Of a DNA stretch of 54,602 nucleotides, positions 17,500 through 26,482 are shown piece by piece. Location: the NCBI GenBank assembly GCA_028872955.1, contig JAGWNX010000013.1, positions 1-54,602 of the forward strand, written 5' to 3'. Under the pieces are notes generated by a model. It made no database searches. It was not told the DNA's origin and saw only the letters and a list, made by a program, of their open reading frames with translations. Position 1 is the stretch's first letter; every line of letters begins with the position of its first letter. The translations under genes were made by a program, and so were the position numbers. Origin of the DNA: Acidobacteriota bacterium. Its GTDB lineage: Bacteria > Acidobacteriota > Terriglobia > Terriglobales > Acidobacteriaceae.

Positions 17500-18567
17500 A
17501 TGAAGCTCTTCCCCATTCTCCGCAATACATTCGGTGCAGCGCTGCTCTCTGGCGCTCTCTTGGCAGCTCCTCAGGCCGCAGAGGCACACGTCTTTGTCTC
17601 GGTGGGCATCGCTCCACCGGCAATCCCGTACTATGTGCAGCCGCCCTGCCCAGGGGACGGCTACATCTGGACCCCCGGATACTGGGCGTACACCGACGAC
17701 GGCTATCAGTGGGTTGCTGGAGCCTGGGTGATGGCACCCTACGTCGGAGCACTCTGGACCCCCGGGTACTGGGGCTGGGGAGATGACGATTACATGTGGC
17801 ATCCGGGTTACTGGGGCCGCGATGTAGGCTACTACGGCGGTATCAACTACGGATTCGGCTACTTCGGCACCGGCTTCTACGGCGGCTACTGGGGCGGCGA
17901 CCGGTTTTACTACAACCGTGAGTACAACCACATTGGTGAGGGCTTCCATAACGTGTATAGCCGGCCCTACCCGGGTGGCGGCTTCCACGGTGGTGGGATG
18001 AGCTACGCCCGCAACAGCTTTGGCAATAACAACTTCCGCGGCTCCAACCTCAACGGAGCGAACTTTACGCGCAACAACGGCTCCTACAGTCGCGGACCAG
18101 CGGGCTTCAACAACGGCAACCGTGGCCAGTTCATGGGCGGCAACGCCAACAACGGTGCCCGCCCAGGCCAGGGGAACTACGGCAACCAGGGCCGCTTTGG
18201 CGGTGGCCAGGCCTACAATCCCGGAAACTTCCACGGCGGAGGCCAGGCCTACGCAGGGAACGCCCCAGGCAACTTCCACGGCGGTGGAAACTTCGGCGGA
18301 TATCGCCCCGCAGCGCCTGCTGGCGGAGGTAACTTCGGCGGCGGCTTCCACGGCGGTGGTGGCAACTTCGGTGGCGGTGGCTTCCACGGCGGTGGCGGCG
18401 GCTTCCACGGCGGTGGTGGCAACTTCGGTGGCGGTGGTGGCGGCTTCCACGGCGGTGGCGGCGGCTTCGGTGGAGGCGGTGGCTTCCACGGCGGTGGCGG
18501 CGGTGGTGGCTTCCACGGCGGTGGCGGCGGTGGTGGCTTCCACGGTGGTGGTGGCGGTCGCCGGTAG
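17500..18567 (+). CDS. Secreted YXWGXW-repeat protein with Gly-rich C-terminus
   Basis: The 355-residue product has a signal peptide (cleavage likely after AAEA near residue 27). It then has several YXWGXW-type repeats: GYIWTPGYWAY, YQWVAGAWV, ALWTPGYWGW and YMWHPGYWGR, at about residues 45-110. The middle is rich in Tyr, Gly and Asn. The last third is Gly-rich, built from units like FHGGGGG and NFGGGG. YXWGXW proteins are common in Acidobacteria and Proteobacteria, are exported and have no proven function. The ATG at 17500 has AAGG 10 nt upstream; in-frame codons before it lack signal features. The gene lies on the opposite strand to the flanking dcw genes. Confidence 0.88.
   Translation: MKLFPILRNTFGAALLSGALLAAPQAAEAHVFVSVGIAPPAIPYYVQPPCPGDGYIWTPGYWAYTDDGYQWVAGAWVMAPYVGALWTPGYWGWGDDDYMWHPGYWGRDVGYYGGINYGFGYFGTGFYGGYWGGDRFYYNREYNHIGEGFHNVYSRPYPGGGFHGGGMSYARNSFGNNNFRGSNLNGANFTRNNGSYSRGPAGFNNGNRGQFMGGNANNGARPGQGNYGNQGRFGGGQAYNPGNFHGGGQAYAGNAPGNFHGGGNFGGYRPAAPAGGGNFGGGFHGGGGNFGGGGFHGGGGGFHGGGGNFGGGGGGFHGGGGGFGGGGGFHGGGGGGGFHGGGGGGGFHGGGGGRR
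18340..18560 (+). repeat. Gly/His-coding imperfect tandem repeats
   Basis: GGCTTCCACGGCGGTGGC-like units recur about seven times inside the YXWGXW gene; the last units are nearly identical 27-bp copies. Such an array is prone to slippage and length change between strains. The minus strand shows long open Pro/Lys/Trp or Ala/Thr frames here, which are artefacts of the repeat. Confidence 0.85.
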
Positions 18568-18607
18568 CGCCTGGCTCCGCATCCAGCTCTAAGACAACGC
18601 AAACCTG

Positions 18608-18640
18608 ACAGCGCCGTGTTGCTCTCCAACACGGCGCTGT
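18608..18640. terminator. Terminator hairpin between the YXWGXW gene and murG
   Basis: ACAGCGCCGTGTT and AACACGGCGCTGT form a 13-bp perfect stem with a 7-nt loop. The tract after it on the plus strand is TCTGTT, only moderately U-rich. It lies between two convergent stops and may act in both directions. Confidence 0.7.
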
Positions 18641-18668
18641 TCTGTTGGTAGGGGCGTGAATGGGCGGA

Positions 18669-19754
18669 TCAGCCGCCGCGGGCCAGCTCCAGCACCATTC
18701 CCGCAATCTCCCGGGCGGCGTGCGGATGGGCAAACTGCCGTGCCGCAGCAGCCATCGCTGCGCATCGGGCGCTATCTTCCAGCAGCTCCAACAGCTGGGC
18801 GAGCAGGCTTTCCTCGGTCAGCTTCTGCTCCACCAGCATGGCTGCCGCACCAGCAGCGACGAAGACCTCAGCGTTCTTGCGCTGGTGATCGTCTGCGGCT
18901 TGAGGAAACGGCACCAGGAGCGCGGCTCGCCCGGCTGCGGCCAGCTCGGCCATGGTGCTGGCACCGCTGCGGCACAGAATCACATCTGCCGCGCCAAACT
19001 GCGCTGCCATGTCGTCGAGATAGGGCGTAACCTGCACCTGTGCGGGCACGCCGCCCATCTGCTGGTAGGCCGCCAGAGTCGACTCCACATGGCGCGCGCC
19101 GGTCTGGTGCACCACGCTGAGCTGCGACATCCGCTGTAGCAGCGGGCCCACGATACGCGGCAGCGTCTGATTGAAGAGGCGCGCCCCCTGGCTGGCGCCA
19201 AAGACCAGCAACCGTTTGCCCGTGTGTGTGCCTGCATCGGCCAGGGCAAAGAACTCCGGCCGCACCGGCGTGCCCGTCACACGGGCGTTGCGAAAGTACC
19301 GCCGCGTCTCCGCAAAGTTGACGGCAGCGGCCTGCACCAGCCTGCCTACAGCCTTATTCGCCAGCCCCGGCACGGCGTTCGGTTCAAAGGCAAGAGTCGG
19401 CACACGCAGCAGCAGTGCGGCCAGCATCCCGGGTCCAGAGGCGTAGCCGCCCACGCCGACCACCACCTGAGGACGATAGCGACGCAGCATGCGCACGCAG
19501 GCCAGTACGCCCAGTGGCAGATCCAGCAGCGTCCGCACGCGTGTCGCCAGCGAGACGTTTTTGAGCTGCCCTACTTGGATGAGGTCCAGCGCGAACCCCG
19601 CGGCAGGCACCAGTCGCGTCTCCAGGCCGCGGGCCGTGCCCACAAAGCGAACCTCGGCCCCATGCCGGTCACGCAGCTCGTTGGCAATGGCCAGCGCGGG
19701 TATCACGTGTCCACCGGTGCCACCGCCTGCGATCCAGACTCGCAACGCCGCCAC
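18669..19754 (-). CDS. murG: Lipid II synthase, UDP-GlcNAc transferase MurG
   Basis: MurG adds GlcNAc to lipid I at the inner face of the cytoplasmic membrane to give lipid II. The 361-residue product starts with WIAGGGTGGHVIPALAIA, the family's Gly-rich loop. It also has GVGGYASGP, and the UDP-binding region CRSGASTMAELAAAG with FPQAADDHQ downstream. The GTG start directly abuts the ftsW TAA, so they are coupled. It is the last gene of the upstream part of the dcw cluster; a strong hairpin follows. Confidence 0.97.
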   Translation of the reverse strand: MAALRVWIAGGGTGGHVIPALAIANELRDRHGAEVRFVGTARGLETRLVPAAGFALDLIQVGQLKNVSLATRVRTLLDLPLGVLACVRMLRRYRPQVVVGVGGYASGPGMLAALLLRVPTLAFEPNAVPGLANKAVGRLVQAAAVNFAETRRYFRNARVTGTPVRPEFFALADAGTHTGKRLLVFGASQGARLFNQTLPRIVGPLLQRMSQLSVVHQTGARHVESTLAAYQQMGGVPAQVQVTPYLDDMAAQFGAADVILCRSGASTMAELAAAGRAALLVPFPQAADDHQRKNAEVFVAAGAAAMLVEQKLTEESLLAQLLELLEDSARCAAMAAAARQFAHPHAAREIAGMVLELARGG

Positions 19755-20846
19755 TTAGTCGATCTCGCGCGTAATGTTCAGCAGTACGCCCATGCTGGCT
19801 AACGTAATGAAGATGGACGTGCCGCCCGAGGAGATGAAGGGCAGCGGAATGCCCTTGGTGGGCAGCAACGCAAGCACCACGCTGATGTTGAAGAAGGCCT
19901 GAATCAGCACCGCCGACGTAATGCCGAACGCCAGGAATCGCGCAAAAGGATCAGTGGAGAGATACGCCGCGCGCATGCCGCGATAGGCGAGCGCAACAAA
20001 CAGCGCCAGCACGAACAGAGCGCCTAGAATGCCCAACTCCTCGCAGACATTGGCAAAGATGAAGTCGGTCTGCACCTCCGGCAGGTAGAAGAGCTTCTGC
20101 CGTCCTTCCATCAGCCCCAGGCCGTGAAAGCCCCCTGTGCCCACCGCGATGAGCGACTGCAGAATGTGAAAGCCGGTGCCGCGCGGGTCAGCCTCAGGAT
20201 TGAGAAATGCGAGGATGCGCCTGCGCCGAAACGCAACATGGAACAGCAGGAAGTACAGCACCGGCGATACCGCCAGCGCAGCAATGCCAAAGTAGCGCAG
20301 CCGCGCGCCAGCCAGGTAGAGCATGACGCCCGTCACGGCCATGCATACCATCGCCGTGCCCAGGTCTGGCTCCTTCACAATCAGCGCGGCGAACACCATC
20401 GTGGGCAGAATCGCCGGCAACAGCGTCTCTTTCCAGTCATCCACTTTGTGGATGCGCGTCTGCAGAAAGTAGGCCAGGAACAGCACAAGCACGGGCTTGG
20501 CCAGCTCCGATGGCTGCAGCGTGATGCCGGCAAGACGGATCCAGCGGTGCGCGCCATTGGTTCCGCTCATGGCAAAGACGCCCAGCAGCAGCAATGCCGT
20601 GATGCCGATCGCGGGAAAGACCAGGCGCGGATTGTTGTAGTGGCGGTAGTCCACCTGCATCAGCACGGCCAGCACAATCATGCCCAGCACGGCCCACAAT
20701 GCCTGCTTCAGCACAAAGGTGTAGGGAGTGCCCAGGCTCTCTTTGGCCAGAATAGCCGAGGCCGAGAAGACCATCACCAGCCCAAACAGCACCAGCAACA
20801 GCACCACGCCGAACAGCCATTTATCGACACCTACCCGCTTCGCCAT
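19755..20846 (-). CDS. ftsW: Peptidoglycan glycosyltransferase FtsW
   Basis: FtsW is the SEDS-family polymerase that uses lipid II for septal wall synthesis together with FtsI. The 363-residue product has about ten membrane segments, the conserved GAHRWIRL and LQPSELAK motifs, the catalytic-loop region with VKEPDLGTAMV, and the C-terminal PFISSGGTSIF. The large periplasmic loop motif FLPEVQTDFIFA appears as FYLPEVQTDFIFA. It lies between murD and murG, the usual dcw position, and FtsI is encoded in the same cluster. Confidence 0.96.
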   Translation of the reverse strand: MAKRVGVDKWLFGVVLLLVLFGLVMVFSASAILAKESLGTPYTFVLKQALWAVLGMIVLAVLMQVDYRHYNNPRLVFPAIGITALLLLGVFAMSGTNGAHRWIRLAGITLQPSELAKPVLVLFLAYFLQTRIHKVDDWKETLLPAILPTMVFAALIVKEPDLGTAMVCMAVTGVMLYLAGARLRYFGIAALAVSPVLYFLLFHVAFRRRRILAFLNPEADPRGTGFHILQSLIAVGTGGFHGLGLMEGRQKLFYLPEVQTDFIFANVCEELGILGALFVLALFVALAYRGMRAAYLSTDPFARFLAFGITSAVLIQAFFNISVVLALLPTKGIPLPFISSGGTSIFITLASMGVLLNITREID

Positions 20847-20867
20847 ACCGTCACAACCCGCTTCTCA

Positions 20868-22268
20868 TCAAACTTCTGCAGCCCCGGTGCGCTCCGCTGC
20901 CAGCGCGGTAACGATCTCCCGAAAGACCTGGCCCCGGTGCTCGTAACTGTTGAACTGATCGAAGCTGGCACATGCCGGAGCCAGCAGCACCACGTCCCCT
21001 GCAACGGCCTCGGCAGCTGCCTCGCGTACCGCAGTCTGCAGCGTACCCGCTGCCTTCATCTTCACGACTCCCTGCAGCTGGCGAGCAATCTTTTCCGCCG
21101 CAGAACCAATCGTATAAATAGCCTTCACGCGCTCGCGAAGCAGTTCGGCCAGCTGCGTGTAGTCGGAGTCCTTGTCTTTGCCGCCAAGGATCAGGTGGAT
21201 TCCGCCAGCAAAGGAGGAGACCGCCTTCACCGTCGCATCCACATTCGTGGCCTTGGAATCGTTGTAGTAGGCCACGCCATCGATCGTCGTCACGAACTCC
21301 AGTCGGTGCGCCACCGCCCGAAAACTCGCGACTGCCGAGCGGATGGTCGCTGCGGGCACACCGGCCAGGCGTGCCATGCACACCGCCGCCAAGACGTTCT
21401 CAACGTTGTGCGCGCCCTTCAGAGGAATCTCGCTTACGGGCATCACCGGCTCTGCCTTGCCGTTCTCTGCCGCCAGGTACAACACGCTGTCGCCATGCAC
21501 AAACGCCCCCCGCTTGATGGGTCTGCGCCCGCTGAACCAGAAGACCTGTGCCTGCGAGGGCCCCTGCGGCGCGGTCTTCACAGCTACCATCTGCGACGGC
21601 TTGTCCTCGCCGTTCAACACCAGATAGTCGTCTGCGCCCTGGCGATCGGTGATGCGCGCCTTCGCAGCGGCGTACGCCTCAAAGCTGCCATGACGATCCA
21701 GGTGGTCTGGTGTGATGTTCAGTACGGCAGCAATCCTTGGCCGGAAGGTATCCACCGTCTCCAGCTGAAAGCTTGACACCTCCAGCACGCTCCAGGTGGC
21801 GTCTGTGCTCTCTGCGACAAGCTCCACTACCGGCCGACCGATGTTTCCACCCACCAGCGTCGGCAGTCCCGCGGCCTTCAGAATCTCGCCAACCAGCGTG
21901 GTGGTGGTGGTCTTTCCGTTGGACCCGGTGATGGCAATCACCTGCCCCCGCAGAAACTGTGCCCCCAGCTCCAGCTCACCGATCACGGGCACGCCAAACC
22001 CGATCGCCTGCTGCAGCTCAGGAGTCTCAAGCGGCACACCGGGCGAGACCACAATCAGGTCAGACCGGCGAAAGGTCAGCAGCCCGTGCCCGCCGGTCTC
22101 CACCATGATGCCGGCATCCAGCAGCGCAGGAATCTCCTTTGCCAGCGCCACAGCATCGCGCGAGTCGCTTACCGTCACGCGCGCTCCGCGTGCCCGCAGA
22201 AAGTGGGCCGCTGCAATGCCGCTTTTGCCCAGTCCCACTACCAGCACGCGCTTGTTCTTCACGTCCAT
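20868..22268 (-). CDS. murD: UDP-N-acetylmuramoyl-L-alanine--D-glutamate ligase
   Basis: MurD adds D-glutamate to UDP-MurNAc-L-Ala. The product of about 466 residues opens with VLVVGLGKSGIAAA (UDP-binding Rossmann domain), followed by the ATP motif ITGSNGKTTTTTLVG, the Mur ligase motif TPDHLDRHGSF and, in the C-terminal domain, YYNDSKATNVDA. Two in-frame ATGs are six bases apart; AAAGGA is 2 nt before the first (22274) and 8 nt before the second (22268), so the second is preferred. The gene lies close after mraY and before ftsW. Confidence 0.97.
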   Translation of the reverse strand: MDVKNKRVLVVGLGKSGIAAAHFLRARGARVTVSDSRDAVALAKEIPALLDAGIMVETGGHGLLTFRRSDLIVVSPGVPLETPELQQAIGFGVPVIGELELGAQFLRGQVIAITGSNGKTTTTTLVGEILKAAGLPTLVGGNIGRPVVELVAESTDATWSVLEVSSFQLETVDTFRPRIAAVLNITPDHLDRHGSFEAYAAAKARITDRQGADDYLVLNGEDKPSQMVAVKTAPQGPSQAQVFWFSGRRPIKRGAFVHGDSVLYLAAENGKAEPVMPVSEIPLKGAHNVENVLAAVCMARLAGVPAATIRSAVASFRAVAHRLEFVTTIDGVAYYNDSKATNVDATVKAVSSFAGGIHLILGGKDKDSDYTQLAELLRERVKAIYTIGSAAEKIARQLQGVVKMKAAGTLQTAVREAAAEAVAGDVVLLAPACASFDQFNSYEHRGQVFREIVTALAAERTGAAEV

Positions 22269-22289
22269 GGCCATCGTCCTTTGCCTCGT

Positions 22290-23426
22290 CTAACGGAGCT
22301 TCAGCGTGGTCAACGCAAACAGTGCGAAGACCAGGGCCAGAATCCAGAAGCGCGCAATGACTTTGCTCTCGCTCCATCCCATCAGCTCAAAGTGATGATG
22401 CAGCGGCGCCATCTTGAAGATGCGCTTGCCGTTGCGCAGCTTGTAGCTGCCCACCTGCAACATCACGCTTAGCGCCTCCAGAATAAACACGCCACCGATG
22501 AACGGCAGCAGCAGTTCCTGCTTGATGACCACGGCCACCGTACCGATTGCGCCGCCGAGCGCGAGGCTGCCCACATCGCCCATGAATACCTCTGCCGGAT
22601 GCGCATTGTACCAGAGGAACCCGATGCTGCCTCCTACCATGGCACCGCAGAAGACCGTCAGCTCGCTCACCATCGGCATCCGCTGCAGCTCCAGGTAGTC
22701 TGCAAACACGACGTGGCCACTCACGTAGGTCAGCACCGTCAATGCGCCCGCCGCGATGATTGTGCACCCGATCGCCAGGCCATCCAGACCGTCAGTCAGG
22801 TTCACCGCATTGCTGGAGCCTGCAATCACCACCATGACGAACACCACAAACGGCACAAAGATCAGCCAGTGCAGGTGCGGCATGTGCCCCATCCACTGCC
22901 AGACCAGGTCTGGGCGGAAGCGCTTGGCGAACGGAACCATCAGGCGCGTGGAGTAGCCACCGCGCAGCTCCAGGCGAAGCAGCGCCACGGCCACCGCACC
23001 GCTGGCCAGGAACTGCAGTGCAAGCTTCTGTCGGCCCGTCAGACCAAGGTTCCGCCGATGCACAACTTTGATGTAGTCGTCGGCAAAGCCGATTGCGCCA
23101 AAGGCGAGCGTGGAGAGCACCACCACCCACACCAGCGGATTCGAGAGATCAGACCAGAGCAGCGTAGGCACCAGGATCGAGATGCAGATCAGTACCCCGC
23201 CCATCGTCGGCGTGCCGCTCTTCTTCTGGTGGCTCTGCGGGCCATCCTCGCGAATGTACTGGCCGATCTGGAACTCACGCAGCCGCTCAATGACATACGG
23301 CCCGATCAGCAGGCCGATCAACAGCGCCGTCAGGCTGGAGAACGCAGTCCGGAACGTAAGGTAGCGGAAGATGCGAAACAGTCGGAAGTAGGGAAATAGT
23401 CGTTGGTACAGCAGCCAGTAGAGCAA
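22290..23426 (-). CDS. mraY: Phospho-N-acetylmuramoyl-pentapeptide transferase
   Basis: MraY transfers phospho-MurNAc-pentapeptide to undecaprenyl phosphate, making lipid I in the cytoplasmic membrane. The 378-residue product has about ten membrane segments, the catalytic Asp pair in [28 protein letters not shown] and [11 protein letters not shown], plus the [11 protein letters not shown] motif near the C-terminus. It starts with TTG ([14 protein letters not shown]), a start typical of the family sequence; GAGGCGGG lies upstream. There is a 119-bp gap to murF, wider than most gaps in the cluster. Confidence 0.97.
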   Translation of the reverse strand: MLYWLLYQRLFPYFRLFRIFRYLTFRTAFSSLTALLIGLLIGPYVIERLREFQIGQYIREDGPQSHQKKSGTPTMGGVLICISILVPTLLWSDLSNPLVWVVVLSTLAFGAIGFADDYIKVVHRRNLGLTGRQKLALQFLASGAVAVALLRLELRGGYSTRLMVPFAKRFRPDLVWQWMGHMPHLHWLIFVPFVVFVMVVIAGSSNAVNLTDGLDGLAIGCTIIAAGALTVLTYVSGHVVFADYLELQRMPMVSELTVFCGAMVGGSIGFLWYNAHPAEVFMGDVGSLALGGAIGTVAVVIKQELLLPFIGGVFILEALSVMLQVGSYKLRNGKRIFKMAPLHHHFELMGWSESKVIARFWILALVFALFALTTLKLR

Positions 23427-23545
23427 AGCACCCGCCTCGTCCTCCGCGGTGGTTCGCCTGCATCAACGCGGATCATCGTTATATTAACAGCCACGCCTGC
23501 GGTGCGACTGTGCGTTTCCGCAGTTCTGCAACTCCGCCTTACTCC

Positions 23546-24919
23546 TCATGCCAGCTCCGCAAAGACGCGCTCCAGGCGTACTCCGCGTGAGGCCTTCACC
23601 AGCACCACATCGCCCTGGCGCAGGTGCTCACGCATCCAGAGGCCAGCGGCCTCGGGAGTCTCCACAAAGATCGCGATGGCTCCGGCCTGTGCCGCTGCAT
23701 CCACCAGGGCATGCGCTGCACCTCGCACGCCAAGCACGACATCGATGCCCAGCCTCGCCATCCGGGCCCCGCAGTCAGCATGCAGGTCAGTGGTCAGCGC
23801 GCCCAGTTCCAGCATCTCACCCGCCACCACAATGCGGCGCCCGGCAGGCATCGCCAACAGAGCATCCACCATGGCATCCAGAGCCTTCGGGTTGGAATTG
23901 TAACTATCATTGATCAGCGTGGCTCCCTGCCAGTGCACTACCTCCCCGCGCTTGTCCGCAGGTTGCATCTGGCCCATCGCCGCTGCGCACACGGCCAAAG
24001 GAATCCCACTGCGCACGCCAACAGCGATCGCAGCCAGCGCGTTCAGCACGTTGTGGCGTCCAAGTAGATGCAGGTGTACCGGCTCGCGGTCGCCATCGAC
24101 GACAGCCTGAAACGACACGCCTTCGCCACTCTCCACCACCTCCTCGGCACGCACGGCAGCATTCGCACCTGTGCCATACAACACCGCGCGCTGCCCCATG
24201 CCGCGACCAAAATTCCGCACCCACGCATCATCGCCATTCAGGAACGCGACTCCATCCGGAGGCAGAGACTCCACCAACTCATACTTAGCCCGCGCAATGC
24301 CTGCCACGCCATCCGCAAAGAACTCAATGTGGACTGGTCCCACGTTACTCACCACTGCCCAGTTCGGCTCCGCAATCGCAGCCAGCGCTGCAATCTCGCC
24401 AGCGTGGTTCATCCCCATCTCGATTACGGCGACCTCATGCTCCGGCTCCAGCCGCAGCAGTTGCAACGGCACGCCAAAGGCGTTGTTCAGATTGCCGGCT
24501 GACTTGAGGACGCGCAGCCTTGCGCCCAGCACCTGCGCAACCGCTTCCTTGGTCGTCGTCTTACCGGCCGAGCCGGTGATGCCGATCACACGACGCCCCC
24601 AGGCACGGCGCACGGAGCGCGCCAGCCGCTGCAACGCATCCAGCACACTGCTTTGCCCGTCGGCTACCTGCAGCAGGCGCGACGGATCCACATCGTCGGG
24701 AATCAACCAACCGTTGCTCACCACGGCTGCGGTAGCGCCGTTAGCCAGTGCAGCCGCAACGTAGTCATGCCCATCCAGTCGCTCGCCCTTGACCGCGAAG
24801 AAGAGTTCACCAACACCAACCGTCCGCGAATCAATCGAGTAGCCTTGCACTTCGATCCCCGTGTCGAACTCGCCGACTGCGTGTATCCAATCTGCAATCT
24901 GTCCCAGGGTAAGTCTCAC
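23546..24919 (-). CDS. murF: UDP-MurNAc-tripeptide--D-alanyl-D-alanine ligase
   Basis: MurF adds D-Ala-D-Ala to complete the UDP-MurNAc-pentapeptide. The 457-residue product has the ATP motif GITGSAGKTTTKEAV, VIEMGMNHAGEI, the central NVGPVHIEFF and the C-terminal INDSYNSNPKALDAM. Its GTG start overlaps the murE stop by 4 nt (GTGA). No ddl gene for D-Ala-D-Ala ligase lies in this window, so its substrate must come from a locus elsewhere. Confidence 0.97.
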   Translation of the reverse strand: MRLTLGQIADWIHAVGEFDTGIEVQGYSIDSRTVGVGELFFAVKGERLDGHDYVAAALANGATAAVVSNGWLIPDDVDPSRLLQVADGQSSVLDALQRLARSVRRAWGRRVIGITGSAGKTTTKEAVAQVLGARLRVLKSAGNLNNAFGVPLQLLRLEPEHEVAVIEMGMNHAGEIAALAAIAEPNWAVVSNVGPVHIEFFADGVAGIARAKYELVESLPPDGVAFLNGDDAWVRNFGRGMGQRAVLYGTGANAAVRAEEVVESGEGVSFQAVVDGDREPVHLHLLGRHNVLNALAAIAVGVRSGIPLAVCAAAMGQMQPADKRGEVVHWQGATLINDSYNSNPKALDAMVDALLAMPAGRRIVVAGEMLELGALTTDLHADCGARMARLGIDVVLGVRGAAHALVDAAAQAGAIAIFVETPEAAGLWMREHLRQGDVVLVKASRGVRLERVFAELA

Positions 24920-26415
24920 ACTCTCTCCTTCAGCACGGCAGCCGCCACAGCGACGTCATCAAACGGCAACGCCACGTCGCCTACCAGCTGCACCTTCTCG
25001 TGTCCTTTGCCCGCCAGCAGCACAATGTCTCCGGGCCGCGCCGCATGGATCGCGCTGGCGATCGCCCTCGCCCGATCCGCCTCTACCACACAGGCTGCTT
25101 GCGTCTGCTGCACGCCGACCAGCGCCTGAGCAAGAATCTGCTCCGGGTCTTCGCTCCGCGGATTGTCGCTCGTCAGCACCACCAGATCGCTGCCCTCGCC
25201 TGCGGCGCGGCCCATCTTCGGGCGCTTCGTACGATCACGATCGCCTCCGCAGCCGAACAGCGTGATGACTCGCCCGCCCTGGGGACGAACCAGCGATCGA
25301 GCCAGCGCAATCAGATTCCGCAGGGCATCGTCCGTGTGTGCATAGTCCACCACCACGGTGAAACCCGCGTGGCGCGAGCCCGGCACCACCTGGAAGCGAC
25401 CAGGAACCTGCTGCAGCGATGCCACCGCATCCGTCACCTGGCTGAGCGACAAGCCCCGCGCCAACGCAGCACAGCAGGCCCCCAGCAGGTTGTAGCAGTT
25501 CACTTCGCCAGTCAAGGGAGAGTGGATTCGTATTGTGCCTTGCGGCGTTACAAGATCAAACTCCGCCCCATCCACCGCTAGACGGAGATTCGCGGCACGG
25601 TAGTCCAGCCCCTCGCTACGAACCCCGTACCGGATCACCTGCTGGCCGCGTGCCGCCTGCTGCATGGTTGTCGCAGCGGCATCATCTCCGTTCAGCACGG
25701 CCACGCGTGCTGGCGGCGCACCCACACCGGCAAACATCCGAGCCTTAGCCGCAGCATAGTTCTCCATCGTGCCGTGGTAGTCCAGGTGGTCCTGGGTCAG
25801 ATTGGTGAAGATCCCCACATCCACCGGCACACCCCACACCCGTTCCTGCGCCAGAGCGTGACTGGACATCTCCATCACCACCTCGGTCGCACCGGCCTTT
25901 ACCCCCTCGGCCAGAATGCGATAGAGATCGGAGGCCTCCGGCGTCGTGTGCTCGCTTGCATACTCTGCGTCCACAATGCGTGTGGTCACGGTTCCAATCA
26001 GCACGCACTTGCGCCCTGCGTGCCGAAGCAGTTGCTCTAGCAGAAATGCCGTCGTCGTCTTGCCATTGGTGCCCGTCACCGCGCTCACCTTCAGGCGTTG
26101 CTCCGGATGCCCCAGCAGCGCGGCGGCAATGCCAGCCAACGCACGCCGCCCATGCTGCACCTGAGCCACGCCTACCTCGGCCTGCTGCTGATGAAGCTGT
26201 GCAAATACCTCTGCGGAGTCTGTCACAATCGCAGCGGCCCCACGCTGCAGCGCCTGCGCAACAAAGCGGTTGCCATCTGCCACCTCGCCCCGCATGGCAA
26301 CAAAGATGTCGCCCGGCTGCACGCGGCGCGAGTCATACGCCACGCCAGATACGGTGCGTTGCACGTTGGTACGCTGCAACGTCGCGACGTCCCGGAGAGC
26401 ATCGTTCCACAACAT
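24916..26415 (-). CDS. murE: UDP-MurNAc-L-Ala-D-Glu--meso-diaminopimelate ligase
   Basis: MurE adds the third stem residue. The product of 499 residues has SGVAYDSRRVQPGDIFVA, the ATP motif VTGTNGKTTTAFLLEQ, TNLTQDHLDYHGTM, and the specificity motif SDNPRSEDP. DNPR marks meso-diaminopimelate rather than lysine as substrate. The frame is open 65 codons further upstream, but those residues are Arg/Cys-rich without family similarity; the ATG at 26415 gives a normal N-terminus. It lies 67 bp after ftsI and overlaps murF by 4 nt. Confidence 0.96.
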   Translation of the reverse strand: MLWNDALRDVATLQRTNVQRTVSGVAYDSRRVQPGDIFVAMRGEVADGNRFVAQALQRGAAAIVTDSAEVFAQLHQQQAEVGVAQVQHGRRALAGIAAALLGHPEQRLKVSAVTGTNGKTTTAFLLEQLLRHAGRKCVLIGTVTTRIVDAEYASEHTTPEASDLYRILAEGVKAGATEVVMEMSSHALAQERVWGVPVDVGIFTNLTQDHLDYHGTMENYAAAKARMFAGVGAPPARVAVLNGDDAAATTMQQAARGQQVIRYGVRSEGLDYRAANLRLAVDGAEFDLVTPQGTIRIHSPLTGEVNCYNLLGACCAALARGLSLSQVTDAVASLQQVPGRFQVVPGSRHAGFTVVVDYAHTDDALRNLIALARSLVRPQGGRVITLFGCGGDRDRTKRPKMGRAAGEGSDLVVLTSDNPRSEDPEQILAQALVGVQQTQAACVVEADRARAIASAIHAARPGDIVLLAGKGHEKVQLVGDVALPFDDVAVAAAVLKERV

Positions 26416-26482
26416 AGGCCCAGGTCTCTGCGCGGCGTAGCTGCCGCAAACTTTCTCTCCCAAACTCGATCTCGTCACACGC

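Noticed and set aside
17428-18582. Long minus-strand Ala/Thr/Val-rich frame opposite the YXWGXW gene
   Set aside because: Produced by the Gly/His-coding repeats; no start signal and no family resemblance.
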